Positions 30,420 through 41,936 of a stretch of DNA of 64,000 bases are shown piece after piece. Location: assembly GCF_000004825.1 (NCBI RefSeq), contig NW_008805078.1, positions 1,237,414 to 1,301,413 of the forward strand. Reading direction: 5' to 3'. The DNA comes from Heterostelium album PN500 (taxonomy: Eukaryota; Evosea; Eumycetozoa; Acytosteliales; Acytosteliaceae). Position 1 is the stretch's first letter. Each line of letters begins with the position of its first letter. The translations under genes were made by a program, and so were the position numbers. The notes under the pieces were generated by a model. That model worked only from the letters and a program-made list of their open reading frames with translations, was not told the origin of the DNA and ran no database searches.

Positions 30420-32117
30420 ATGCAGTTAACAAAGTATCATTGCGCAGAACACGATAATAGACAACATGAGTTTATTTGTTATCAATGTAATAGTTTGATG
30501 TGTTCAAGATGCATAGTGACCCACAGCAACGAACACCCTGATCATTCACTACAATATGAACATATCGACGACATCAGACAATCTTTAAATAATTTATATC
30601 CAACAGACTCTGATAATAACAACAACACCAATAATAATAATAATAATAATGATACAGAGAGTAAATTCAATAAAAATGTAAGATTTACAATCAATTCATT
30701 GTGGAGATCATTAAAAACATCTTCATCGAAATATCAATCATTATCAACATCAGAAAGTGATATCACACAACACTTTGATCAGTTACGTCAGTATATAAAT
30801 AATGAAGAGCAAAAATTAAAACAATCAATCACCAACGATAAAGATACAGTATTTAATCAAATGGATAATGATTTAAATCATTTGAAACATATTGTTAATA
30901 TCGTTAGTCTAAATAATAAATTACAAAACGATAATAATAATAATCAATGTAAAGAGGAAGAAGAAGAAGAAGATGTCAATACTTCAGCAATGATCGAATC
31001 AATAGCATCCAGTTCATCAGTACAATCATTCATCAAAGACAATAGACAATCTTTACAACTGGTCAGTCAAAGTAATAATGATATCGAGGATAGTCTCAGA
31101 CAAAACAATAATTCAAAATCAACATTATTATTAGATGTTATTTATAACTATAATAATCAATTCAAAACAAAAACAACAGATAACAAAAATAATAATAATA
31201 ATCTAGTATCTTCATATGAAGTAACAACAAAACCAATTGATTTCGAACCATTGAATTCAATGATCGAACAATCAATCAAACTTACAAAAATAGAACCTTC
31301 AACCTATATTCTATCAACACACAGAGCAAAAGGAGCAACACTCATCAACCTATCCAATAACAGCACCGCCGAAGAAATCAAAGCCGATTTCGATTTCTTT
31401 GGTACATTCCAATCAGTGGTTACCGTTGGTGAATATATCTATATATTCGGTCCGGGTGACAATCCAAACAAATGGATGAAATTCTCGATTAAAACGAAAT
31501 CCATTGAACATATCGGTGAAATCGAGGGAGAAGACCACTGTTTTTACAAATCGGTTTGCTACGACGGCCTAGATCATATTTATTTGATAAGTGGCCGAGA
31601 GTTCAGTGAATCCGACCAGACCTACTCTGCCAGAATGGATAGACTCAACATCAATACAATGAAAATCGAAAGATGTCCAGATCTTCCGGAGCTCTGTGGT
31701 TACCAAGTATCTTCGATGATCTACAACGGTCAGCTATACTCATTGAGTATGAAAAACAGTTGGTTGTATCAATACGATTTGGCAACCAGCAAAGCATTAC
31801 CAGAGTATTATAATTATATAAAGGCATTCTCAGCATGCCACGACAACAATGGTAATTTCTATATTTTCGATGAAGAAGAAAAAAGATTCGCCAGATTCAA
31901 CGTTGAAACCAAAGAAGTAACCGAACTCAGCTTTGTTGAACCCCACGATGCTTATTTGATGTACCATAGAGAATCACCAACATCAAGCTTTATCTATTCG
32001 ATGGGTGGTAATCATGGTAATTTCAAATATTCGATAGAGGAGAACCGATCCGAACCATTCTATCCAAATGACAAATTAGATAGAATTTGTTGTGCGTCTG
32101 CAGTAATTAAATTTTAA
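30420..32117 (+). CDS. B-box zinc-finger / beta-propeller protein 2
   Basis: Single exon, 565 residues. The B-box is at the extreme N-terminus (YHCAEHDNRQHEFICYQCNS, LMCSRCIVTHSNEHPDH, residues about 5-42), followed by YEHIDDIRQSL, a linker with Asn runs, a helical region and propeller blades from about residue 300 (YIYIFGPGDNPNKWMKFSI, IYLISGREF, SFIYSMGGNHGNFKYSIEEN). Codon use differs along the gene: the first half is A-ending and Asn-rich, the propeller richer in C and G. Same family as 27696 and 44322, and the closest match to the pseudogene at 33441-34390. Function unknown. Confidence 0.9.
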   Translation: MQLTKYHCAEHDNRQHEFICYQCNSLMCSRCIVTHSNEHPDHSLQYEHIDDIRQSLNNLYPTDSDNNNNTNNNNNNNDTESKFNKNVRFTINSLWRSLKTSSSKYQSLSTSESDITQHFDQLRQYINNEEQKLKQSITNDKDTVFNQMDNDLNHLKHIVNIVSLNNKLQNDNNNNQCKEEEEEEDVNTSAMIESIASSSSVQSFIKDNRQSLQLVSQSNNDIEDSLRQNNNSKSTLLLDVIYNYNNQFKTKTTDNKNNNNNLVSSYEVTTKPIDFEPLNSMIEQSIKLTKIEPSTYILSTHRAKGATLINLSNNSTAEEIKADFDFFGTFQSVVTVGEYIYIFGPGDNPNKWMKFSIKTKSIEHIGEIEGEDHCFYKSVCYDGLDHIYLISGREFSESDQTYSARMDRLNINTMKIERCPDLPELCGYQVSSMIYNGQLYSLSMKNSWLYQYDLATSKALPEYYNYIKAFSACHDNNGNFYIFDEEEKRFARFNVETKEVTELSFVEPHDAYLMYHRESPTSSFIYSMGGNHGNFKYSIEENRSEPFYPNDKLDRICCASAVIKF

Positions 32118-32217
32118 ACATTTATAATTAGATTGCGAAAGTTATTAAATTAATATAATATATAGTTTTAGATATTATTACACAGTACATAAAATTTTTT
32201 ATTTATTGTGCAAACTA

Positions 32218-32739
32218 CTATTCACAGTTGGAATGATTTCCTGATTCAATTGACTCTTTTTCTCCAAAAATAATCCAATTTAGACAATTTCCAAGACACG
32301 GAGATTTAGAAACTAAGGAACCAACGCACTTGCACACATAATTTAGGAATTGGTATTCAATTGGAATGCAGATATCGCTGTTGGGAAACAATAGTTTAAG
32401 TAACCCTATTGACCAATTCATGCAGTTGTTGTTCAAGGCACTGAATTTAAATGTATTACTATATCTGTCTGCAGTTTTCATGACTAATTCTAATGATTGG
32501 TTACTAGATCCTATTAATATTCTTGTTATAATATTCTTTGATGATTCATTAAACTTTTCAAAATGAAACCCCATAACACCATTCTTGTTTTTTAAATGGA
32601 ATACCATTTTGATGTTTTGACTTTCCAAAAGAATTGTCCAATGGTAAATAAAATCTCCCACAATTTTTCTGGCTTGGGTACATTTTCCACAACTATTTTC
32701 TGAAAACTGTCTATATAAAACAAGGTAAAAATTATTCAT
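32218..32739 (-). CDS. Uncharacterised 173-residue protein, possibly papain-like (LRAT/NlpC type)
   Basis: A single open frame from ATG 32739 to TAG 32218, with the balanced composition of a real protein and 10 cysteines. Two widely spaced blocks stand out: IYHWTILLES (residues about 32-41) and FSALNNNCMNWSIGLLKLLF (about 98-117). A His in an HWTI-type strand followed later by NNC at the start of a helix is the arrangement in permuted papain-like folds (LRAT, PPPDE, NlpC/P60), where these His and Cys are catalytic. This is a motif-level resemblance only. There is no signal peptide. It is convergent with the B-box 2 gene. Confidence 0.65.
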   Translation of the reverse strand: MNNFYLVLYRQFSENSCGKCTQARKIVGDFIYHWTILLESQNIKMVFHLKNKNGVMGFHFEKFNESSKNIITRILIGSSNQSLELVMKTADRYSNTFKFSALNNNCMNWSIGLLKLLFPNSDICIPIEYQFLNYVCKCVGSLVSKSPCLGNCLNWIIFGEKESIESGNHSNCE

Positions 32740-33440
32740 AGTTATAACTATATTTGTATTTGTATCTAATTTCTATATAGAAAAATGAATTAGATGAATT
32801 TAAAGAATATATATAACTACGGGAGAAATAGAATATTTATATTATATAGAACAAGACAAAACTAAAATTCACAAGTTTTTATCATAATTATCATAAAGTT
32901 TGATATCAGGTAGATAAACTGGTGTAATTTTTACAATTTTAAATATAATTCATATTAAAACAAACTAGAATTCTAAAAGTTCCCTTACACAAATTAAAGC
33001 TAATCAAATTTTATTTTTTTAATAATGATTTTCATTACTTTTAAAATGTTTTTATTTTTTCCTAACATACTTTCAAAAAACAACTCCCCAATAATTTATA
33101 ATGATAACCATTAACTGTGTAAATTAAAATTAAAGTATCTAATGATTTTATAAAAAAAACAAACAATAAAGTATTTTCTTAAATAATAAAAGTAAAAAAT
33201 TCAAGATAAATAAATATTAGAGCATGATCTTTACAATTATTTTGAAAAATTTTTTTTGTTTTTTTGTTTTTGATTATTTATTATATTTTATTTATAATTC
33301 TGAAATTGTTAAAGTTCCCTAACCCCAATACCAATTTTTAAGGTATTGATTTACAAATAAGAAAAAAGATCTTCATTTACCTTTTGTTCTTTCGAATTTG
33401 ACAAATGTTTAAAAAATTGTAGCTAATTATGTATATCTAT
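32740..33440. other. Intergenic region
   Basis: AT-rich spacer with T runs around 33250-33270; upstream of the 32739 gene and downstream of the minus-strand B-box pseudogene. No feature recognised. Confidence 0.5.
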
Positions 33441-34162
33441 GAAAAGTATTACCAATTGTTGGATTCTATTGAATATCTCCAATTTCCAAATTTAAAACCG
33501 CCGAATGAATAGATAAAACTTGAGGTTGGTGATTCTCTATGATACATCAAAAATGCGCATTCTTCGCTGGTAGAAATAAACATGCTTTGTTGATTTTCAA
33601 CTTGTATGTGATGAAGTTTTGGTTATTCCGATCGAATATATAGAAAGTTCCAATGTTATCATGACATGCCGAGAAAGGAATAAAGTTTATAAAATAATTC
33701 GTTGTAGTTCATAAGATCGTATTGGAACAAAAAATTACCTTGCAATGGTAAGGAGTATAGTTGGCCGTTGTAAATCATTTACTCCTTTCGAATGATGTGC
33801 TGTGAAGATATATGTAGGATCAATTAGGATTGTTCTACTATTGCTATGAATTCATATGATAATAATCTTGAATAATCATTTTGACTCTTATTATTATTAT
33901 TTTATTATTGCTGTTTGTTGGTTTGTATTTACTGTTGTATTTATATCTAATAGTAATGACGACGTAGAATTACTATGTTGTTCAGGTAGAACATCTATAT
34001 TGAAACAATTATTATATTTATCATAGTTGAATAATGTTTGATTGTATTGATGAACAAGCTGATATTGATTTCTTTATTGTCTCTGTAGAATAGAGATCTG
34101 TTGTATCTGGTATAGCTGTATTATATTCTGAACTACTACTATTATATGATTGTTTATTTACT

Positions 34163-34212
<50 letters not shown>

Positions 34213-34390
34213 CATCTATTATAAATAAATTTTCGTTTAAAGATTGTTTGATGTCATCGATATGATCACCTCCACCACACCTCGAAAAAATAGCGTTTAT
34301 GGACTGCTTTTTCAAAACGGAATCAATAACAAAAGATGCTCTTCCAGCATCATTGCGAACCATTACCAATGGTCTATATGAATGGATCAA
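33441..34390 (-). pseudogene. Decayed B-box/propeller gene
   Basis: On the minus strand pieces of the family appear in the right order but different frames: DHIDDIKQSLNENLF with an Asn tract at about 34190-34290, IDPTYIFTAHHSKGV (compare STYILSTHRAKGATL in protein 2) at about 33780-33830, IYNGQLYSLPLQGN, then FLGMS/AFSACHDNIGTFYIFD, then YHRESPTSSFIYSFGG. Frame changes and stops interrupt every section, and no zinc-binding B-box is found at the 5' end, where unrelated sequence stands. It is a pseudogene, closest to the 30420 gene. Confidence 0.82.
34166..34212. repeat. ATT trinucleotide repeat
   Basis: A run of about 15 TTA/ATT units inside the B-box pseudogene; on the minus strand it would encode an Asn run, as in intact relatives. 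Confidence 0.85.
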
Positions 34391-34772
34391 AATTTGAAAT
34401 ATCTTCCGTGTCTGACCTCATATTCATGCTGTAGGGATAAAAAATAAATTAATAATTAAGTTGTTGTAAATAAAGATAATTTATTTGTTAATTTATCACA
34501 TTTATTTTAAAAGAAGATATAATCGATAAAATGATCACTTAATAAGAGAGATTAAAAGTTAAATTAGAATAAACTTTAATATTATACTAACTATTTAAAA
34601 CAAAATAAATAACTATTTCTTTTATTACATTTCAAATTAAAATTAAATAAAAATTAAATAAAATAAAATACACAAAAAAAAAAAAAAAAAACGAAATCGT
34701 GCAAATTTTTTTCTTTTTTTTTTTTTGTTGATTATATTTTTTTATTTATTACTAAATTAATCATTTATTGAA
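34391..34772. other. Promoter region of the RBM28-type gene
   Basis: AT-rich spacer with long A and T runs (34674-34691, 34714-34726) immediately before the RBM28-type start codon. Nothing else recognised. Confidence 0.5.
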
Positions 34773-37726
34773 ATGGCAGATAAAGTAATAGATAATAAAC
34801 AAATTTTCATTAGTAATCTACCTTTTGATACAAAGAAAGAGGAGATCGAAGAGTTCTTTTCAGAGGTCGGTCCAATCAAACGTAGTTTCATCGTTACAAA
34901 GAAAGACGACAAGACCAAATGCACCGGTAACGCATTCCTCTGGTTTGCTCTTGCCGATCATGCAAAAGAAGCAATCAAATCATTCAACAACAAGAAATTT
35001 AAAAATAGATCAATCAAAGTTGAACAAGCAAAACCAAAAAGAGAAGATGAAAATAACAATAGCAGCAATCAAAGAGATAATAAAAGAAATAATAATAATA
35101 ATAAAAAAGTAGATGAAAAAGTAGAAAAAGTAGAAAAAAAAGAAGAAACAAAGAAGGATAATAAAATAGTTGAAGAAATTAAAGTAAAGAAAGAAGAAGT
35201 AGTAGTAGAAGAATCAGCAACACCAAAGCCATTACAATTACAACAACAACCATTACAACAACAACAAGTAGCAATTGCAATCAATAACTTTGAAATTAAA
35301 GATAAGAATGATTTTGCAGCATCGTTAAAGGTCAAACCAGGTTTGATGCATTCAGTCAAGAGGATACCATTCTCTGACAACACCACTAGAATCTACTGTT
35401 GGAACGACAAGGGTGCCAATGAACTTCTCGCCAAACTCGCTACTTTCAAACATAACGGTAAACCACTTATCTATGCCAAAGAGACCAACATTTTATTATC
35501 ACATGAATTGGTTATTAGAAATTTAAATTTCACTGTAAGTTATTAATTTATTAAACGAGCTGCTTTATTATTTATATCAGAGATATTAATATTAACAATC
35601 AATATTATTATAACGTATATAAATATATAGTCAAATATTAGTCATGTTAATGAATCATTCAAGAAATTCGGTCAAATTCTTTGGGTTAAAGTACCAACTA
35701 AACAAACAGATGCTGGTAACCAACAGGTATCGAAAGGATTTGCTTTTGTGTTGTTCTCCAGTAGAGATAGTGCACAGAATGCTATGGATCAGTTGAATGG
35801 CAAACCATTGAACGGTAGAAATATCGCTATCGATTGGGCAATTCCACAAGAGGCATACAAGTCATATCTCAAGTCAAGACAAGAGGAACAAAGATTAAAG
35901 GAAGAACAAGAGAATAAAGCAAAGAAACAATTGGAAGGTGAAGATGAAGAAGAGGATGAAGATGTTGAAGAAGAAGAAGAAGAAGATAACAAGAAAGAGA
36001 AAACAGTAGATTTCGACAGTGAAGAGGAAAAAGAGAATTTCAATATAGAATCTGACAAAGAAGGTGAAGATGAGGAAGATGCTGAAGATGAAGACGATGC
36101 TGAAGAAGGAGAAGGAGAAGATGAAGATGGTATGGAAATGGATGAAGAATTCGATGAAGATGAAATGGAAGATATGGATGACGAAGATATGGATGATGAC
36201 GATATGGGTGATTTCGATGAAACTAAACAAGATAGAATCGAAAGAGAAAGAAAAGAAAGATTAGCTTCAAAAGAAAAGAATAGTAAGTTAGCATATGAAA
36301 TGAAATAACAATTAACACTTTAATTATGTTAACATTTATTGTTTTCTTTACTTTTTAATAATCTATAGAAAAGGAAGTTGGAGAAGGTAAAACATTGTTT
36401 ATTAGAAATGTTAGTTTTGATACAACTCAAGAGGATTTGGAAAAGAAGTTCTCAGAGTTTGGTAAGCTCAAGTTTTGTCGTTTGGTTTTGGATCCAACCA
36501 CTGAGAAACCAACCGGTAAGGCTTTCGTAAAGTATCTGGCAGAGAACAGTGCCAACGCTGCCTTGGAAGCTGCCAAGGTGACCAACTTGTTCGATCCGAC
36601 CAAGGATTTGTCTGACAACAAGAATGCCGAGAAACAACGTGCCAAGATGGAGAAGAAGCAAGACTTTTCGCTCTCGACACTGCTACAGGGTGGAATTATG
36701 GTTCATGGACGTAATTTGATTGTCGATGTAGCCGTCGATCACGAGAAAGCCGGTGAACTCAAGGATAACCGTGTTGCCAAAGTCGACAAGAAGAACAAGG
36801 CGTTGCTGTTGGTTGGAAAGGTGTTGCAACAATCGGAGCTCGGACAGTTATTCACCGAAAAAGATTGGAACATGAGAAGTGTTGCCGATCGTGAAGCCAA
36901 CTACAAGTTGAAGGTCAATCCCAACTACTATGTTTCACCAACCCGTCTGTGCTTTAGAAATCTCCCACTGTCTGTCTCTGACAAGCAGTTGAAGTTGGCC
37001 TGTCAGAAAGCATTGAAAGCCAAGTCCAATAAATCAAAGATCTTCTTTGCCAAGGTCGCAGTCGACAAGGAGCGTGTCAACGCCAACGGAAAGGCCAAGT
37101 CAAAGGGATATGGATTCGTCGAGTTTGAAGATCACCAAGCTGCTCTGGATGTCATTCATTCGCTGAACAACAGTACCAAGGTTTTCACCGGTCAAGACAA
37201 GAAAGAGTTTAGAACATTCATTCAATTCTCGATTGAAGATGCTCGTGTCGTCAAGAAGCAAAAGGAGATTCAAGAGCGTATCGTTTCACAGAACGAGAGA
37301 AGAAAGCAACAGCTGTTTGAAGAGAAGAAAGAGAAGCGTAGACAAGACAAAGAGAGTGGAGTTGTCAAGGAGAAGGAAAAAGGTAGAGGTGCTAAGCAAC
37401 GTGAAAAGAAACGTTTGATGAGAGAGAAACTGCAGGCTGCCGGAATCAACCCAGAATCAGTCAACCAAAAGAATCAACAACAACAAAAGAAAGATCAAGA
37501 AGAACAAGTTGATCTTCCACAACACGTTCAAGAGAAGATGTTGAGAAAATTAAAGAAACAATCGACAACCACTACAACCAACAACAAAACAACTCAACCA
37601 AAGAAATTCAACAACAACAAGAGAAAGAATACTGATGACGATGAAGACGACGGTGATAACAGATTGATTTCAGTTTCCAACCCAGATGTTGTACACAAAA
37701 AGAAAAAGAGATGGACTGATTATTAA
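34773..37726 (+). CDS. RBM28/Nop4-type nucleolar RNA-binding protein
   Basis: Three exons, join(34773..35534, 35631..36282, 36369..37726), frame-consistent GT-AG introns, 923 residues. Four RRM domains: RRM1 at about 9-85 (QIFISNLPFDTKKEEIEEFF), RRM2 spanning exons 1 and 2 (ELVIRNLNFT, SKGFAFVLF), RRM3 (KTLFIRNVSFD, GKAFVKYL) and RRM4 (RLCFRNLPLS, SKGYGFVEFE). A long Glu/Asp-rich tract separates RRM2 and RRM3, typical of nucleolar proteins, and the C-terminus is basic (HKKKKRWTDY). This domain order matches human RBM28 and yeast Nop4, which bind pre-60S particles and are needed for 27S pre-rRNA processing. Length is close to the family's. Assignment is by domain order. Confidence 0.9.
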
Positions 37727-37843
37727 ATAACAGAATAACATCTATCTATTAAAACAATAAATAATAATTATATTTGAATACAAGATAACTTATTCTTTTA
37801 AAAAAAAACATGATTTTATATTAAAAAAACAACAAAATCACAT

Positions 37844-40172
37844 TCATTTATGAACACTATTTATATTGTTTAATTTGAAATTTTGTTGTGATAGTACATG
37901 TGATAACTCCTGATTGATCAATTGATTCTTTGATGGTATTCTCTTATGTGCTGTTTTGTCACCACCTGAACTGGTATTTCGATGTAGACTCAGAAGGTTA
38001 GGTGTAGATGTATTCTCTGGTTTAAATTCCGGTGAAATATTAAAAGTTGATCCAGATTTCTTTTTCTCATGACTAATCTTTTCCAATCTCTCTTTTTCTT
38101 TCTTTTCTTTTTCGAGTTTCTCTTTTTCCTTCTTCTCTGCTTTCTTTTTCTCTTTCTTTTGTGTTTCAATTGATTTCTTTGGTAAATTAATTAATGTATC
38201 TCTTGTCATTCTCTATAATAATAATAATTTAGATAATATCTATCATGTTAATAAAGAATAATATAGATAATCTAAACAATTATTATTTACTCTTTCAATA
38301 AATCTTGGTACTAAATTATAATTTGGATAAGCTTGATAATATTCTGATTCGATTTGATCTCTCATGGCATTCCTCAGTTGAGAGACTTCCTGTGAGATGT
38401 TTTGTAAATTGACTGATCCATTCTGACCAATGTTCATAGAACTATCGATTATATACATGTAATGCATTGAACTTAGCAGAATCTCTTTATATTTTCTCTC
38501 GTATTCATCTGCTCTATCCTTTTCCTTATTTGATTCTTTTTCCAGTTCTTTTATTCTTTGTTTTAATAAATTATTCTCCATCTACAAAAAATAATAATAA
38601 TAAAAATTTAAAAATTAATAAATTGTTGCTTTAACAACTATCTCTATTCTATGAATTATTAATAGCTTACGGTTAATTTCCTCAATTCTTCTGAATCTTG
38701 TGTTAAAGAGGAATTGGTAGATGATGGTCTAATTGCTATTGTATTTGATTTCTCATCGTCATCCGATGTGAAATGATGTTCATTTACATTCTCCAGATAG
38801 GAATGATGAACGTTTGGTGACGAACTCATTGGACTATTGTTATTACTACTACCGGATGCATCTCCGCTCTTTGAATTGAATGCACTGATCGTCTTTGAAA
38901 TATGATCCATCACATTCGATGCTCTAGGATTCACCGATGCTCTATTCGACTTGTACTTTGCAATCCAACGATGATTAATTAATTCCTTTGCAGAAGCTCT
39001 TTCTTCAACTGATTTCACAAAACATCTATCTAAAAACTCATTTAATTCCTTTAATCAATCAATCAATCAATTAATCACCATTAGTATTAATTTTATATAT
39101 ATATATCAAAGATAATAAAAACAAACATACTGTTGTAATATTCTTTGGGTATGGTGGTTTTACATCTTGTACAATTCTAAACATCGCTGCCATTGGGTTG
39201 TGGTTGTAGTAGGGAGGCGAACCGGTTAGGAGTTCGATGATGGTGCAACCGACCGACCATATGTCAGAGACTTGACAGTGGCCACTGATGTCGATCACTT
39301 CCGGTGCCATCCAATAGGGTGTTCCCACGACAGAGTAACGCTTGTCCGACTCACCCAGTTGTGCAGCCACATTGAAATCCGCTAGTTTCGCATCACCAAC
39401 CTTGTTTATCAGAATATTCGCTGCTTTAATATCACGATGTATGATATTCTCGCTGTGCAAATAGATCAGCCCATTGAGAACGTGCTCTATATAGTTGGAT
39501 ACCAACGACTCTGGAAAAGTACCAAACTGATTCATAATGCTCGAGAGTGATCCATTCTCCATATACTCCAATATCAAATAGATATAGGTATCGTTCTCAT
39601 CTTTACCCAGTACACTAACAATATTATCGTGTTCAAATTTCTTCAAGAAATCCAATTCCACCTAATTTTAATTTTCAAAAGAAAAAGAAAAGGTTAGATT
39701 AGAAAACAATCTTAGATATCTTGTTAAACACTAAACACTAAACACATACCATAACACTTGTAAGTTGCTCTTTTGATATCTTTGATTTATCGAAACGCTT
39801 GATTGCTACAAAGTCACCGGATATACTGTTGAGACCTTTGAATACGGTGGCGAATCCACCTTTACCTATCATTTCACCGATAACGTATGGTCCGATCATG
39901 TTTTTCAGTGATGACGTCATCGATGCCTTTTTGTTTCTTGATTCCGATGAGAAATTGAGTGGTGGAAGGTTCGATGCTGCTGGCATATAGATACCATTCT
40001 CATAATGTTGATTATTATTATGATGGTTGGCATGTTCCTCATCACCACTAGCAATATTATCATCGATAGTCATCTGATCTAAATCTGTCTTATCAATTAC
40101 ACCATCACAGCTACTTCTATCACTACCACCACTTCTTCTAATCTTTGAATTTGGATTCATCGCTCTCCCCAC
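37844..40172 (-). CDS. STE-type serine/threonine kinase, Cdc7/MAP3K-epsilon-like, with DFN motif
   Basis: Five exons, complement(join(37844..38212, 38291..38581, 38671..39048, 39131..39661, 39750..40172)), all phase 0, 663 residues. Kinase domain about 95-360: glycine loop GKGGFATV 103-110, VAIK Lys125, catalytic loop HRDIKAAN with Asp218, activation segment VVGTPYWMAPEV. The magnesium-binding motif is Asp236-Phe-Asn instead of Asp-Phe-Gly. After the kinase come a Ser/Asn-rich linker, a coiled coil (LKQRIKELEKESNKEKDRAD) and a Lys/Glu-rich helix near the C-terminus. The closest class by motif is the Cdc7 (S. pombe)/MAP3K-epsilon/SepA group acting in septation or cytokinesis signalling, but this protein is shorter than SepA. 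The symbol is left blank for that reason. Confidence 0.88.
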
Positions 40173-41393
40173 TACTAACTTTATTTATTTATTTATAAAC
40201 TAGTATCTATCTTTAGCTATATCTATATATTCTTATTAATCTATTTGAAAATAAATATATGTCATTTAATAATAATAATAATGAATGACCTGTTTTGACT
40301 AATCTAAATTAAACTATATCTGATTGTTGTTGTTGTTTAACTGATTTTACTTTTTTTCTAAATATTAATTATTAATATAATACTGTATTTATAATATATA
40401 TATATATTTTTAAATCTAATCTTTTTTTTAAAGAAAAATAACAATTATGAATGATTATTAATTTAAGTTGTTGTTATTGTTGTTGTTAACACATTCAAGA
40501 CATAAATAGTCAATTGACTGATTAATTAATGATGATTATTTTTAGGTTTATTGTTTTTTTTTTTTTACATTAATTATAATAGGATGGTTTGCTATTATAA
40601 TAATGCATAAAGTGTCTGTTTTTATAATTTATTACAATTCAAATGAAAAAATTGTAACCACCAATTTTATGTTAATTCCTATAAAAAATAATCTTTGGAT
40701 AAAAAAAAAAAAAATTTAAAAAAAAAAACCAAAGATCTTTATAAATTATGAGATGGCTGATGGATGTTAAAAAAAAAAACAAACAAAAATAATATCTCTA
40801 AATAGGTAAACATATGATCAAAAAATAATAATAAATGATTGATTGATCAACAGATATTAATGTTAATAATTGAAAAGACACAACACACACACAGATAGAC
40901 ATACACCCACACATAAATAAATAATATATATGTATATAACTTTTAATTAATTGATAATTATTACTAAATGTATAAATCACTTTGATTTATAACTTAAAAG
41001 TTGAATTAATTACCTATGATAAGTTTTTAGAAGTGTAGGATGAGTTTATTTTTACAAAATATAGAATTAAATTAAAGTTCATTAAGAGTGATGATGATAA
41101 TGAGGGTGGTGACTGATGGTGATGGTAATTTAGAATGATAAATATAACAATGAACAAAAATGTCCACTATGATGAGGAATCAAGTGATAAAAACGGAAAA
41201 CTAAAAATATGGATTAGGAAGATTTAGATTTAAAAGTTTAAATAATGGGATGGATAATCTTTTTTAAATAAATGAGATGAATAATATAAACGATATAAAT
41301 AGGATCAATCAGTTGATTCAATTGTTAAAACAATAAAAAATTTAAAAGAAAAACAAAACTTTAGTTTACAATTTCCAACATTTATCTAAAAAA
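40173..41393. other. Divergent intergenic region
   Basis: About 1.2 kb between the kinase (minus) and the small gene at 41394 (plus); contains both promoters. Features: A-rich runs, a CA-rich stretch at about 40879-40915 and TGATGATGG repeats at 41090-41125. No gene seen. Confidence 0.5.
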
Positions 41394-41668
41394 ATGACTT
41401 TATACGGTAAGTTTATATAGTTTATCTTATTTTTAATAATATTAATATATTTTAATTGTTTTCAATAATAGGTTCATTAAAAAATTTAACATTACAACCA
41501 TCTTCATTTTCAAATCATGTAAATACATCTATCCACATCGATTCAGGTAGTGTTATCTCCGTTGATCAATCCGGAAACAATACAGAATCCATTCAATCTT
41601 TCCAATCATTTTTAGAAGCCATATCAAAATTCTTTGGGTTTGCCTATGAAAAATATAATTATAATTAA
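41394..41668 (+). CDS. Small 69-residue protein of dictyostelid short-gene type
   Basis: Two exons, join(41394..41406, 41472..41668). The first exon is 13 bases and encodes MTLY plus the first base of a Gly codon, then GTAAGT; exon 2 continues SLKNLTLQPSSFSNHVNTSI and ends FFGFAYEKYNYN. A very short first exon encoding MT(L/I)-x followed by a Ser-rich start is the layout of several short developmentally regulated dictyostelid families (hssA/2C/7E and sigN types), but the glycine/cysteine-rich body of hssA is absent. I see no signal peptide or membrane segment. Membership of one of these families is a suggestion only. Confidence 0.62.
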
Positions 41669-41936
41669 TAATTTGATTCAAAACAAAAAAACAATTAATT
41701 TTTATAAACTATAATATATATTTATAGTAGTATATTCCAAAACTTTAACTAATAGTTAAAAACATTTTCTTAATTAATGAAAGAAATCCTACTTTTATCA
41801 ATATTAATAAAACTATTCACAATTCATTCATTCATTCTTTCTTTTCCTATTTCTCTGATTCATTAAATATCAAATGATTACTTTTTGATTTCTATTTTTA
41901 AACTTAATTAATTTGTTTTTGTTTATTTTAATATTA

